From JBGAQP01 sp044220635 (lineage in GTDB: Bacteria; Pseudomonadota; Gammaproteobacteria; Burkholderiales; Usitatibacteraceae), in assembly GCA_044220635.1 (NCBI GenBank), contig JBGAQP010000001.1:146353-210352 (forward strand): a stretch of 64,000 nucleotides of DNA, written 5' to 3'. Under the pieces are notes generated by a model. The model was not told the origin of the DNA. It did no database searches and was given only the letters and a program-made list of their open reading frames with translations. Of this stretch, positions 1-7,188 are shown piece after piece; within the stretch, counting starts at the first letter, position 1, and every line of letters begins with the position of its first letter. Made by a program: the position numbers and the translations under genes.

Positions 1-564
1 GAGGCCGCGGGCTCCGGCACGCGCTCGGGCGTGGAGACGGGGCTGGGGTGGACGAGCTACGGCATCGGCGTGGTGGACAGCCTGCGCGAGCTCCAGGGCG
101 CCCACGAGGGGCTTCACGGCACCGACGCGACCTGCATGGACCTGTCGGCCGCGGGCGCGCCCTCGATGCCCGTCAACTGCGGCGACAACAGCTCGGCCTG
201 CGGGCAGTGCTATTCGCAGGCGTACCGGGAGCTGAACGGCATGCGCGTGAACCTCGAGCGCCTGCGCTGCACCTACCGCGCCTACAAGCGCTACGTGGAC
301 GCGGCGGTCGCCTTCGGCGACAACGCCTCGGGGATCCACGCGGTGACAGGGCTCGTGTGGCAGAACGAGCGCGCCGGAATCATGCGCGAGTTCGACAAGC
401 TCAACCGCACCTACGACCAGAAGTACGCGCAGATGATGCCCAACCTGCGCCGCGCGCTCGAGAAGGTGGCGCAGTGCGAGGCGCAGCACTTCAACGAGCG
501 CGACTGGTACAACCGCTTCGGCTTCATCTACTACACGTTCATGGCGGACCGCTACAAGCGCTGA
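1..564 (+). CDS. Hypothetical cysteine-containing protein, 5' end outside window
   Basis: The frame is open from the first base to a TGA at 562-564, so the true start lies upstream of the window. About 187 residues are visible. Cysteines cluster in the first half (CGDNSSACGQC around positions 147-179 nt of the window, then single Cys in LRCTY and VAQCEA), which suggests disulfides in an exported protein. The C-terminus is aromatic and basic (WYNRFGFIYYTF). Codon use matches the neighbouring genes. I do not recognise the family. The convergent pilU gene follows, separated by a hairpin terminator. Confidence 0.6.
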   Translation, partial: EAAGSGTRSGVETGLGWTSYGIGVVDSLRELQGAHEGLHGTDATCMDLSAAGAPSMPVNCGDNSSACGQCYSQAYRELNGMRVNLERLRCTYRAYKRYVDAAVAFGDNASGIHAVTGLVWQNERAGIMREFDKLNRTYDQKYAQMMPNLRRALEKVAQCEAQHFNERDWYNRFGFIYYTFMADRYKR

Positions 565-582
565 GCGCGGGCCTGCGGAATG

Positions 583-607
583 AAAAAGGCCCGCCGGAGC
601 GGGCCTT
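583..607 (-). terminator. Rho-independent terminator after pilT-pilU
   Basis: A perfect 9-bp stem AAGGCCCGC / GCGGGCCTT with loop CGGA. Read on the minus strand the stem is followed by TTTTT, so it should terminate the pilT-pilU transcript. The stem could also slow convergent transcription from the plus-strand gene ending at 564. Confidence 0.8.
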
Positions 608-667
608 CGTGCGTGCGCCTTCCAGCGCAGCCCCGGTCTCGGTGCCGGGGTGACGGCGTGCGCCCTC

Positions 668-1807
668 TTATTTCACGATCTCCAGATGCTCCAGTCCGGA
701 GCCCAGGTCGCGATTCTTGGCGTTCTTGCTCTCGAGCTTGATCTTGAGCCGCAGGTCGTTCACGGAGTCGGCGTTGCGCAGTGCGTCCTCGTAGGTGATC
801 ATGTCGGCCTCGAAGAGGTCGAAGAGCGCCTGGTCGAAGGTCTGCATGCCTAGCTCGCGCGAGCGCGCGATCAGCGCCTTCATCTCGTGCACCTCGCCCT
901 TGAAGATGAGGTCCTGCATGAGGGGGGAATTCAGCATGATCTCGATGGCGGCCACGCGCCCCTTGGTGCCCTTCTTCGGGATCAGGCGCTGCGAGATGAT
1001 CGCCTTGAGGTTGAGCGAGAGGTCCATCAGGAGCTGCGCGCGCCTCTCCTCGGGGAAGAAGTTGATGATCCGGTCGAGGGCCTGGTTGGTCGAGTTCGCG
1101 TGCAGGGTGGACATGCACAGGTGGCCGGTCTCGGCGAAGGCGATGCCGTATTCCATCGTCTCGCGCTCGCGGATCTCGCCGATGAGGATCACGTCCGGCG
1201 CCTGGCGCAGCGTGTTCTTCAGCGCCGAGAACCAGTCGTTGGTGTCCACGCCGACCTCGCGCTGCGTGACGATGCAGTTGTTGTGCTCGTGCACGTACTC
1301 GACCGGGTCCTCGATCGTGATGATGTGGCCGTAGCTGTTCTCGTTGCGGTGGCCGATCATCGCGGCGAGCGAGGTCGACTTCCCCGAGCCCGTGCCACCC
1401 ACGAAGATCACGAGCCCGCGCTTGGTCATCGCCACGTCCTTGAGCACGTGGGGCAGGCCGAGCTCGTCGAACTTGGGGATCGTCGTGGTGATGGTGCGCA
1501 GCACGAGGCCCGAGCGGCCCTGCTGGACGAAGGCGTTCACGCGGAAGCGCCCGATCCCGGATGGGCTGATCGCGAAGTTGCACTCGTTGGTCGCCTCGAA
1601 CTCGGCCGCCTGCTTGTCCGTCATGATCGAGCGGGCGAGCTCCTGGGTGTGGATCGGCGAGAGGCTTTGCTGCGAGACGGGCATGACCTTGCCGTCGACC
1701 TTCATCGCCGGCGGGAAGCCCGCGGTGATGAAGAGGTCCGAGCCCTTGCGCGCGACGAGGGCGCGCAGCAGGTCGTGCATGAACTTGAGTGATTGTTCGC
1801 GTTCCAT
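668..1807 (-). CDS. pilU: PilU, type IV pilus retraction ATPase
   Basis: A 379-residue hexameric GspE/PilT-class ATPase that works with PilT at the cytoplasmic base of the type IV pilus to drive retraction. The Walker A motif GGTGSGKST is at residues 137-145, followed by the Asp box (TIEDPVE), the Walker B region (ILIGEIRERE) and the His box (STLHANSTNQALDRI). The C-terminal extension after the ATPase core (about residues 340-379, Lys/Glu-rich) is longer than in PilT, as is usual for PilU. The ATG at 1807 lies 25 bp after the pilT stop, so the two genes form an operon. Length and gene pairing are normal for PilU of beta- and gammaproteobacteria. Confidence 0.95.
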   Translation of the reverse strand: MEREQSLKFMHDLLRALVARKGSDLFITAGFPPAMKVDGKVMPVSQQSLSPIHTQELARSIMTDKQAAEFEATNECNFAISPSGIGRFRVNAFVQQGRSGLVLRTITTTIPKFDELGLPHVLKDVAMTKRGLVIFVGGTGSGKSTSLAAMIGHRNENSYGHIITIEDPVEYVHEHNNCIVTQREVGVDTNDWFSALKNTLRQAPDVILIGEIRERETMEYGIAFAETGHLCMSTLHANSTNQALDRIINFFPEERRAQLLMDLSLNLKAIISQRLIPKKGTKGRVAAIEIMLNSPLMQDLIFKGEVHEMKALIARSRELGMQTFDQALFDLFEADMITYEDALRNADSVNDLRLKIKLESKNAKNRDLGSGLEHLEIVK

Positions 1808-1832
1808 GGTGCCTCCTGGGGTCGCCGCCGGG

Positions 1833-2876
1833 TCAGCCGATGAAGATGTCCTTGTTCATCGCCTTGGACCGCGCCTCGGGGACGGCGACGAGGTTGCGCT
1901 TCACGAGGTCGAGAAGGTTCTGGTCGAGGGTCTGCATCCCCACCGCCTGGCCGGTCTGGATCGCCGAGTACATCTGCGCGACCTTGTTCTCGCGGATGAG
2001 GTTGCGGATGGCGGGGGTGCCGATCATGATCTCGTGCGCCGCGACCCGCCCCGTGCCGTCCTTGGTCTTGCACAGCGTCTGCGAGATCACCGACCGGAGC
2101 GATTCCGAGAGCATCGCGCGGATCATCTCCTTCTCCGCCGCCGGGAACACGTCGATGATGCGGTCCACGGTCTTCGCGGCCGACGACGTGTGCAGGGTGC
2201 CGAACACCAGGTGGCCGGTCTCCGCCGCGGTCATCGCGAGGCGGATCGTCTCCAGGTCGCGCATCTCGCCCACGAGGATGATGTCCGGGTCCTCGCGAAG
2301 GGCGCTGCGCAGCGCGTTGGCGAAGGACAGCGTGTGCGGTCCCACCTCGCGCTGGTTGATGAGGCACTTCTTCGCCTCGTGCACGAACTCGATCGGGTCC
2401 TCGACCGTGAGGATGTGCCCGTACTCGTTGTCGTTCACGTGGTTGATCATCGCCGCGAGCGTGGTCGACTTGCCCGAGCCCGTGGGCCCGGTGACGAGCA
2501 CGAGGCCCCGGGGCTGGTTGGCGATCTCGGCGAAGATCTTCGGGGCGTTCAACTCCTCGAGCGTGAGCACCTTGGAGGGAATCGTCCGGAACACGGCGCC
2601 CGCGCCGCGGTTCTGGTTGAAGGCGTTGACGCGGAAGCGCGCGAGGTTCGGGATCTCGAAGGAGAAGTCGACCTCGAGCGTCTCCTCGTACACCTTGCGC
2701 TGCGAGTCGTTCATGATGTCGTACACCATCCCGTGCACGTCCTTGTGCTCGAGGGGGGGCACGTTGATGCGGCGGACGTCGCCGTGCACGCGGATCATGG
2801 GCGGCAGGCCCGCGGAAAGGTGGAGGTCCGAGGCCTTGTTCTTGACCGAGAAGGCCAGCAGTTCGGCGATGTCCAT
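1833..2876 (-). CDS. pilT: PilT, type IV pilus retraction ATPase
   Basis: A 347-residue AAA-like ATPase that powers pilin depolymerisation, and so twitching motility and DNA uptake. Walker A GPTGSGKST is at residues 130-138. The Asp box (TVEDPIEFVH), Walker B (IILVGEMRDLET) and His box (GTLHTSSAAKTVDRI) are all intact, and the C-terminal AIRNLIRE motif needed for retraction is present. I placed the start at the ATG giving MDIAELL, which matches the family length. The frame stays open further upstream but would overlap the divergent yggS gene. It is first in the pilT-pilU operon. Confidence 0.96.
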   Translation of the reverse strand: MDIAELLAFSVKNKASDLHLSAGLPPMIRVHGDVRRINVPPLEHKDVHGMVYDIMNDSQRKVYEETLEVDFSFEIPNLARFRVNAFNQNRGAGAVFRTIPSKVLTLEELNAPKIFAEIANQPRGLVLVTGPTGSGKSTTLAAMINHVNDNEYGHILTVEDPIEFVHEAKKCLINQREVGPHTLSFANALRSALREDPDIILVGEMRDLETIRLAMTAAETGHLVFGTLHTSSAAKTVDRIIDVFPAAEKEMIRAMLSESLRSVISQTLCKTKDGTGRVAAHEIMIGTPAIRNLIRENKVAQMYSAIQTGQAVGMQTLDQNLLDLVKRNLVAVPEARSKAMNKDIFIG

Positions 2877-2973
2877 TTGCGGTTCTCGCGTTTCGGGTGG
2901 GTTCGTGCCCGCGGCAAGGCGCGGGCCGCGCGGGTTGCTGCGGTAGAATGCGCCTCGGAAAGTCGAACCGATT

Positions 2974-3666
2974 ATGTCCCCAATCGCCGCCAGCCTGCAA
3001 GCCGTCAGACGGCGCATTTCCGAGGCGTTACAAGGGGATAGCCGCGCCGTGACGCTGGTCGCGGTGTCCAAGACGCGCTCGCCCGAGGCGATCCGCGAAG
3101 CCTTCGGGGCCGGGGCCCGCGACTTCGGCGAGAATTACGCGCAGGAAGCCCTTCCCAAGATCGCCGCGCTTTCCGACCTCCCGATCACCTGGCACTACAT
3201 CGGTGCGCTGCAGACCAACAAGGCGCGCGACGTCGCCACGCACTTCGACTGGGTGCACGGCCTGGACCGCGCGAAGCACGCCGCGGCGCTCTCCCGGCAT
3301 CGCCCCGCCTCGCGCGGGCCGCTCGATGTGTGCATCCAGGTGAACATCAGCGCCGAGGCCACCAAGGGCGGCGTCGGCGCGGCCGAGGTGGGAGCGCTCG
3401 CGCGCGAGGTCGCGGCACTGCCGGGCCTCAGGCTTCGCGGGCTCATGGGGATGGCGAGCCCCGTCCCGGACGAAAGGCGCGTGCGCTCGGAGTTCGCGGC
3501 CCTGCGCGCGGCGCTCGAGGGCCTGAAGCGCGAGGGCTACGGGGTCGACACGCTTTCCATGGGCATGACGCAGGATTTCGAGTGGGCGATCGCCGAGGGC
3601 GCGACGATGGTGCGCATCGGGACGGCGATCTTCGGGGAGCGGGAGCGCAAGGCGGTGGCGGCGTGA
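2974..3666 (+). CDS. yggS: YggS/PLPBP family pyridoxal-phosphate homeostasis protein
   Basis: A 230-residue single-domain alanine-racemase-fold PLP-binding protein of the COG0325 family, which buffers cellular PLP and affects amino-acid metabolism. The PLP lysine lies in VAVSKTRS near residue 34. The family motifs FGENYAQEA, WHYIGALQTNK and LSMGMTQDFEWAI, and the C-terminal RIGTAIFGER phosphate-binding segment, are all present. It is divergent from pilT. A TAGAAT hexamer at 2944-2949 is a possible -10 without a clear -35. Its stop overlaps the proC start (GTGA), and the yggS-proC-yggT order is a common bacterial arrangement. Confidence 0.93.
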   Translation: MSPIAASLQAVRRRISEALQGDSRAVTLVAVSKTRSPEAIREAFGAGARDFGENYAQEALPKIAALSDLPITWHYIGALQTNKARDVATHFDWVHGLDRAKHAAALSRHRPASRGPLDVCIQVNISAEATKGGVGAAEVGALAREVAALPGLRLRGLMGMASPVPDERRVRSEFAALRAALEGLKREGYGVDTLSMGMTQDFEWAIAEGATMVRIGTAIFGERERKAVAA

Positions 3667-4475
3667 AGGTCGCGTTCATCGGCGGCGGCAACATGGCGAG
3701 CGCCATCCTCGGCGGTCTCGTCGCGCGCGGGCGAAGTGGCGCCGATTTCGTCGTCGTCGAGCCTTCGGCCGAAGCGCGCGAGCGCCTCGCGACGCGCTTC
3801 GGCGTGAACGCGCTCGCCGCGCCGGGCCCGGAGCTCGCGGGGACTTCCGCGATCGTGCTCGCCGTGAAGCCCCAGCAGATGCGCGCGGCCGCCTCCGCGT
3901 TGCGGCCCTTCCTCGCGGGGCAGCTCGTGCTTACCATCGCCGCGGGCATCCGCCTCGCGGACCTCTCGCGTTGGCTCGGGGGCCACGGGCGGCTCGTGCG
4001 CGCGATGCCCAACACGCCGGCGCTCGTGCACGCGGGCATCACCGGCCTCTTCGCCCCGCCGGCGGTGGGCGAGGCGGACCGGCGCGACGCCGAGGGCCTG
4101 CTGTCCGCCGTGGGCTCCACGCTCTGGTTCGCCGCGGAGTCCGACCTCGACGCGGTGACCGCGGTCTCGGGCAGCGGCCCGGCCTACGTCTTCTATGCGA
4201 TCGAGGCCCTCGAGAACGCCGCGCGCGAGCTCGGCCTCTCCCCCGAGGCCGCGCGCCGGCTCGCGGTCGAGACCTTCGCCGGGGCCTCCCGCCTCGCGGC
4301 CGAGCGCGGCGAGGACCCGGCGGCGCTGCGCGCGCAGGTCACCTCGAAGGGCGGCACCACGGAGCGCGCGCTCGGCGTGCTCGACGAGGCCCGCGTGAAG
4401 GCGAAGTTCGCCGCCGCGGTGAAGGCGGCCTGCGAGCGCTCGCGCGAGCTGGGCGAAGAGTTCGGGAAGGACTGA
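3663..4475 (+). CDS. proC: Pyrroline-5-carboxylate reductase
   Basis: This 270-residue enzyme catalyses the last step of proline synthesis, NAD(P)H-dependent reduction of pyrroline-5-carboxylate. The N-terminal Rossmann motif FIGGGNMASAILGG is followed by AVKPQQM, the conserved RAMPNTPALVHAGITGL segment, and the C-terminal signature AVSGSGPAYVFY with TSKGGTTERAL. The start is a GTG at 3663 whose last two bases form the yggS TGA, so translation is probably coupled. Another proline enzyme (proA) is encoded about 9 kb away on the other strand. Confidence 0.95.
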   Translation: MKVAFIGGGNMASAILGGLVARGRSGADFVVVEPSAEARERLATRFGVNALAAPGPELAGTSAIVLAVKPQQMRAAASALRPFLAGQLVLTIAAGIRLADLSRWLGGHGRLVRAMPNTPALVHAGITGLFAPPAVGEADRRDAEGLLSAVGSTLWFAAESDLDAVTAVSGSGPAYVFYAIEALENAARELGLSPEAARRLAVETFAGASRLAAERGEDPAALRAQVTSKGGTTERALGVLDEARVKAKFAAAVKAACERSRELGEEFGKD

Positions 4476-4483
4476 GCGCGGCC

Positions 4484-5071
4484 ATGCTCCAGCAGGCGAT
4501 CGCCTTCGTCCTCGACGCGGTCTTCCACCTCTTCATCCTCGCCGCGCTCCTGCGCTTCTGGATGCAGGCGCTGCGCGCGAGCGTGCGCAACCCCATCGCC
4601 CAGTTCACGATGGCGCTCACCGATTTCGCCGTGAAGCCGCTGCGCCGGGTCCTGCCCGGGCTCTTCGGCCTCGACCTCGCCTCCCTCGCCGTGGCCTGGG
4701 CGGCGGAGTTCCTGCTCCAGGCGCTCCTGCTGCTCGTCCTGCAGGCCCCGCTCGGGGACAACCCCGGGGCGCTTTCCGTGGTGCTCTTCATCGCCTTCGT
4801 GAAGCTGCTGCGGCTCACGGTCTACGTGTTCATGGGCGCGGTGTTCATCCAGGCGCTGCTCAGCTGGGTGAACCCCTACCACCCGATCCGGCCCTTCTTC
4901 GACGCGCTCGCGCGCCCGGTCCTCAAGCCCCTGCAGAAGGCGGTGCCCCCGATCGGGGGCGTGGACATCACGCCCGTGCTGGCGCTCATCGCCGGCCAGC
5001 TCGTGCTCATGCTCCCCGTGGGCTGGCTCGAGTCCGAGGCGGCGAAGATGCTCACGCGGGCGCTGCTCTGA
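4484..5071 (+). CDS. YggT family integral membrane protein
   Basis: A 195-residue protein with two YggT repeats, each made of hydrophobic helices followed by an amphipathic segment (FWMQALRASVRNPIAQF in the first; SWVNPYHPIRPFFDALARPVLKPL in the second). The family is widely conserved next to yggS and proC; proposed roles include osmotic-stress tolerance and envelope organisation, but no reaction is known. The ATG at 4484 is 8 bp after the proC stop, which supports one operon. Both repeats keep the Asn-Pro signature. Confidence 0.9.
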   Translation: MLQQAIAFVLDAVFHLFILAALLRFWMQALRASVRNPIAQFTMALTDFAVKPLRRVLPGLFGLDLASLAVAWAAEFLLQALLLLVLQAPLGDNPGALSVVLFIAFVKLLRLTVYVFMGAVFIQALLSWVNPYHPIRPFFDALARPVLKPLQKAVPPIGGVDITPVLALIAGQLVLMLPVGWLESEAAKMLTRALL

Positions 5072-5195
5072 GCCCTCGCGTCACGAAAATTGCGCTTGCG
5101 CCCCGCCGGATCCTCCGTGCGCGCGTTGCGTCGTAATTCGCTCGCTTCCCCGGGAAGGCTCGCCTACTGTGGCCCCAGGCGTGAAGCGAGCGCCC

Positions 5196-5213
5196 CCGCC
5201 GGCCCGCCGGCGG
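5196..5213 (+). promoter_or_regulatory. GC-rich palindrome in the leader of a small secreted protein gene
   Basis: CCGCCGG-CCCG-CCGGCGG, 7-bp arms, ending 26 nt before the ATG at 5240. A TACTGT hexamer at 5165-5170 could be the -10. The position resembles the palindromes at 5828-5845 and 6408-6425, but the sequence differs. It may act as an RNA hairpin or an operator. Confidence 0.4.
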
Positions 5214-5239
5214 TACCGCAACCACACCAGGAGCCAGCC

Positions 5240-5455
5240 ATGAACCCCAGGAACCTTCGCATCGCCGCCGCGGCCGCCGCCGCGGGTTTCCTCCTCGCCG
5301 TCCCCGCCGCCCAGGCCGCGGCGAAGCCGCAGACCCCCGAGGCGCGCGCCCAGGAAGCCGCGGCCCAGGGCCCCGATCAGCTGCGCCGCTTCATCCAGCG
5401 CACGCGCATGGTCTACGGCCTCTACTTCCACGACTTCGTGAAGGCCGGCCGCTAG
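5240..5455 (+). CDS. Small exported protein, 71 aa
   Basis: The ATG at 5240 follows a good ribosome site (AGGAG, 6-7 nt upstream). The product has a clear signal peptide (MNPRNLR, then an alanine/leucine core to AAQAAAKP) and a mature part of about 40 residues. The mature part carries a charged QLRRFIQRTRMVYGLYFHDFVKAGR end that looks like one amphipathic helix. I do not recognise the family. It begins the island of small proteins between yggT and the dynamin-like gene. Confidence 0.6.
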   Translation: MNPRNLRIAAAAAAAGFLLAVPAAQAAAKPQTPEARAQEAAAQGPDQLRRFIQRTRMVYGLYFHDFVKAGR

Positions 5456-5501
5456 CGGGCCGCGGGCGGGGGCGTTCGCGCCCCCGCCGCCCTCCCATCC
5501 C

Positions 5502-5663
5502 GTGGCCACTCGCCGCGCCCCGGCCGCCTCGGCGGGAAAGCGCCCCGGCCGCGCCCGGCGCGCGCGAGCGCTCGCCGCCGCGATCCGCCGTCTCGCCGGC
5601 ACCGTCGCCGGCCGCTTGCCGCACGCCGGCTCCATCGTCGCCGCCAACGACCCGCAGGCCTGA
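5502..5663 (+). CDS. Possible small basic protein, 53 aa, paralogue-like C-terminus
   Basis: A GTG-started frame of 53 residues, very Arg/Ala-rich, ending VAANDPQA. The AAND near the stop is shared with the products at 5875-6066 (AANDAEILEAA) and 6455-6649 (AANDEALLQAA). The sequence after its stop carries the same TGTG-N8-CACA plus GATATTTCA block that follows the 6455 gene. It lacks the N-terminal membrane helix of those genes and has no convincing ribosome site, so it may be a degenerate copy. The rest of 5456-5874 holds no other gene I can support. Confidence 0.3.
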   Translation: MATRRAPAASAGKRPGRARRARALAAAIRRLAGTVAGRLPHAGSIVAANDPQA

Positions 5664-5703
5664 GCGGCCGCGCCCCGCCGCGCGGAAGAATGCGCAGCGC
5701 CCC

Positions 5704-5739
5704 TGTGACCCCGGCCACAGGTCCCCGTCCGATATTTCA
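5704..5739 (+). promoter_or_regulatory. CRP/FNR-family-like palindrome plus GATATTTCA block (copy 1)
   Basis: TGTG-N8-CACA at 5704-5719, within the palindrome CCTGTG...CACAGG, followed after exactly 11 nt by GATATTTCA at 5731-5739. A TAGATT hexamer (5786-5791), the likely -10 of the gene at 5875, begins 55 nt after the start of GATATTTCA. The same elements with the same two spacings occur at 6664-6699. TGTG-N8-CACA is the half-site spacing of CRP-type regulators; the regulator itself is inferred. Confidence 0.5.
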
Positions 5740-5827
5740 CCTGTAACGGGCCGAATCCTCGGCGGCCCCGGGCGCGGCGCCTGCGTAGATTGGGCACCAG
5801 TCGCGGAACGAACCGCGCTCCCGATAC

Positions 5828-5845
5828 CCGGCAGGGGCCTGCCGG
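5828..5845 (+). repeat. 18-bp leader palindrome (copy 1)
   Basis: CCGGCAGGGGCCTGCCGG has 8-bp arms around GG. An identical copy lies at 6408-6425. Both end exactly 29 nt before the start codon of a paralogous small membrane-protein gene. It probably lies in the 5' leader, downstream of TAGATT (5786-5791), so either an RNA hairpin or a protein-binding site is possible. Confidence 0.6.
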
Positions 5846-5874
5846 ACGCAACGCCCAGCAAAAAAGGAATACAG

Positions 5875-6066
5875 ATGAACGACGCATTGAACGCCCTCCT
5901 CACCCTCTCCTTCTTCGCGCCGATGGCGCTGATGGTCGCGGCGAACCTCGCGACGTTCCGGGCGCCCGCCTGCCCCGCCCCGGTCCTGCCGCGCGCCGCG
6001 CTCCCGCGCAGCGCGGGCCCGACGGGCGAAGCCGCCAACGACGCCGAGATCCTCGAGGCGGCCTGA
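5875..6066 (+). CDS. Small single-pass membrane protein, 63 aa (paralogue A1)
   Basis: The ATG at 5875 follows AAGGA. The product has one hydrophobic helix (about residues 6-25, with LLTLSFFAPMALMVAANLA), then a Pro/Ala-rich stretch and the C-terminus AANDAEILEAA. It aligns along its length with the 64-residue product at 6455-6649: both have FxxFAPxALxVA in the helix and the AANDxxxLxAA end. The next gene starts 15 bp downstream. I know no function or family; the helix suggests the inner membrane with a short soluble tail. Confidence 0.65.
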   Translation: MNDALNALLTLSFFAPMALMVAANLATFRAPACPAPVLPRAALPRSAGPTGEAANDAEILEAA

Positions 6067-6081
6067 ACGCGGGAGCGCGCC

Positions 6082-6258
6082 GTGAACTTCGCGCACTTCG
6101 CCCTCGCGCTCCTCGCCGTCGGGCTCCCGCTGGTGGGGGTGCTCGCGGTCGCGGCCTGGCTCGCCCGGCGCGGCATCCGGCAGATCCGCCTGGTCGACCG
6201 CGAGGGGCGCCCCGTCGCCGAGGTCGTGATCGGCGCCTCGCCCCCGGAGGCGCCGTGA
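6082..6258 (+). CDS. Small single-pass membrane protein, 58 aa (paralogue B1)
   Basis: A GTG start at 6082 after GGGAG gives 58 residues. A membrane helix spans about residues 4-26 (FALALLAVGLPLVGVLAVAA), followed by WLARRGIRQIRLVDREGRPVAEVVIG. The N-terminus MNFA and the LAxxAWLAxR helix end match the 72-residue product at 6787-7005, so A and B genes look like a two-gene module present twice. It follows paralogue A1 by 15 bp. No function recognised. Confidence 0.55.
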   Translation: MNFAHFALALLAVGLPLVGVLAVAAWLARRGIRQIRLVDREGRPVAEVVIGASPPEAP

Positions 6259-6407
6259 GCCCCGTCGCGCGGGACCGTCACGAAGGCTTCATCGGCCGGA
6301 AATGGCGCGAAACGCAGAATTCGTTCCGCGATTTCGGCGTTTCGTCGCTTTCGGCTCGCGGCGAGGCGCCGCACCCGCCTAGAGTGCACTGCATTCGCGA
6401 AGTCGAC

Positions 6408-6425
6408 CCGGCAGGGGCCTGCCGG
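6408..6425 (+). repeat. 18-bp leader palindrome (copy 2)
   Basis: Identical to the palindrome at 5828-5845, with ACC also conserved immediately around its left edge, and again exactly 29 nt before the start codon (here ATG 6455). A TAGAGT hexamer at 6380-6385 may be the -10. Further upstream an 8-bp inverted repeat CGAAACGC / GCGTTTCG (6308-6315 and 6337-6344) may be another regulatory site. Confidence 0.6.
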
Positions 6426-6454
6426 GGGACCGAGCCCAACCCCGAGGAATGACG

Positions 6455-6649
6455 ATGGAAACCGTGAACCTGCTGATCAGCTTCTCGCTCTTCGCGCCGG
6501 TGGCGCTGCTCGTCGCGGGCCAGGTCGCGAGCCTGCGTGCCGCGAGCTTCCCGGCCCGCGGCCCGTTCGCCGCGACCACGCTCGCCGCCACCCTCCGCCC
6601 CGATGCCGTGGCGGCGGCCAACGACGAAGCGCTCCTCCAGGCGGCCTGA
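6455..6649 (+). CDS. Small single-pass membrane protein, 64 aa (paralogue A2)
   Basis: GAGGA at 6444-6448 sits 6 nt before the ATG at 6455. An ATG at 6449 directly abuts that ribosome site, so I prefer 6455. The product METVNLLISFSLFAPVALLVAGQVA has one membrane helix, then an Ala/Pro linker and the C-terminus AANDEALLQAA. It is a clear paralogue of the 5875-6066 product. The module partner B2 begins 137 bp downstream rather than 15 bp. No known family recognised. Confidence 0.65.
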   Translation: METVNLLISFSLFAPVALLVAGQVASLRAASFPARGPFAATTLAATLRPDAVAAANDEALLQAA

Positions 6650-6663
6650 GGGGCCCGGGGATC

Positions 6664-6699
6664 TGTGCGATGGCGCACAGGGCGGCGTTGGATATTTCA
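6664..6699 (+). promoter_or_regulatory. CRP/FNR-family-like palindrome plus GATATTTCA block (copy 2)
   Basis: TGTG-N8-CACA at 6664-6679 lies within the perfect palindrome CTGTGCG-ATGG-CGCACAG. GATATTTCA (6691-6699) follows after 11 nt. A GAAT 22 nt after the start of GATATTTCA and a -10-like TAGTGT (6746-6751) at 55 nt match copy 1. It precedes the gene at 6787. A separate GC palindrome CCGGCCC / GGGCCGG spans 6727-6745, just before the putative -10. Confidence 0.5.
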
Positions 6700-6786
6700 A
6701 CCGCAATGCGTGGAATGCTCCACAGACCGGCCCCCGGCGGGCCGGTAGTGTGGAGGCCATTCCAACCCGAGGCCGCAACCCGGACC

Positions 6787-7005
6787 ATGAACTTCGCCGA
6801 CGCCTACCTTCTCTACGCGATCGCCGCCTTCGCGATGGTGCTCGCGGGCCTCGGCGCGTGGCTGGCCGAGCGCGTCGCGGGCCCGCCGCGCCGGCGCGAG
6901 CCCCCCTCCCCGGTGTGGGTGTTCAACAACATGCCGGCGGCGAGCCGGGTGGACACCGAGGTCTCGGCGAGAGCCGCCGCGGCCCGGACCCGGAGGATGG
7001 CGTGA
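6787..7005 (+). CDS. Small single-pass membrane protein, 72 aa (paralogue B2)
   Basis: The ATG at 6787 starts MNFADAYLLYAIAAFAMVL, one membrane helix that continues into LGAWLAERVAG. The cytoplasmic or periplasmic tail is Pro/Arg-rich with SPVWVFNNMPAASRVD. The N-terminal MNFA and the LxAWLAxR boundary match the 58-residue product at 6082-6258. The stop overlaps the start of the next short frame (GTGA at 7002-7005). Function unknown. Confidence 0.6.
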   Translation: MNFADAYLLYAIAAFAMVLAGLGAWLAERVAGPPRRREPPSPVWVFNNMPAASRVDTEVSARAAAARTRRMA

Positions 7006-7160
7006 GCGTGCGTCCCCGCGGACCCCACTTCGGCGCGAAGCCCGGCTGGCGCCGCGGCTTCCTCGCCGTGGCGAGCCGCTCCCCGGCCCCGCCCTCGGCC
7101 CCCGCTTTCGGCCGCCGGCCCCTGTTCGGGCCGCGCCCGGCGCGGGCGGTTGTGAGCTAA
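7002..7160 (+). CDS. Possible small basic protein, 52 aa
   Basis: The GTG at 7002 overlaps the previous stop (GTGA), which suggests translational coupling. The product is Arg/Pro/Phe-rich (MSVRPRGPHFGAKPGWRRGF then PAFGRRPLFGPRPARAVVS) with no membrane helix. In such GC-rich DNA a 52-codon frame can occur by chance. The coupled start is the only real support. Confidence 0.35.
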   Translation: MSVRPRGPHFGAKPGWRRGFLAVASRSPAPPSAPAFGRRPLFGPRPARAVVS

Positions 7161-7188
7161 GTCACTCATCCAGCGCGCGAAACTCGGA

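Noticed and set aside
5391..6389. Minus-strand frame of 332 codons across the small-protein island
   Set aside because: Arg/Ala/Gly shadow coding opposite the conserved small plus-strand genes and promoter repeats.
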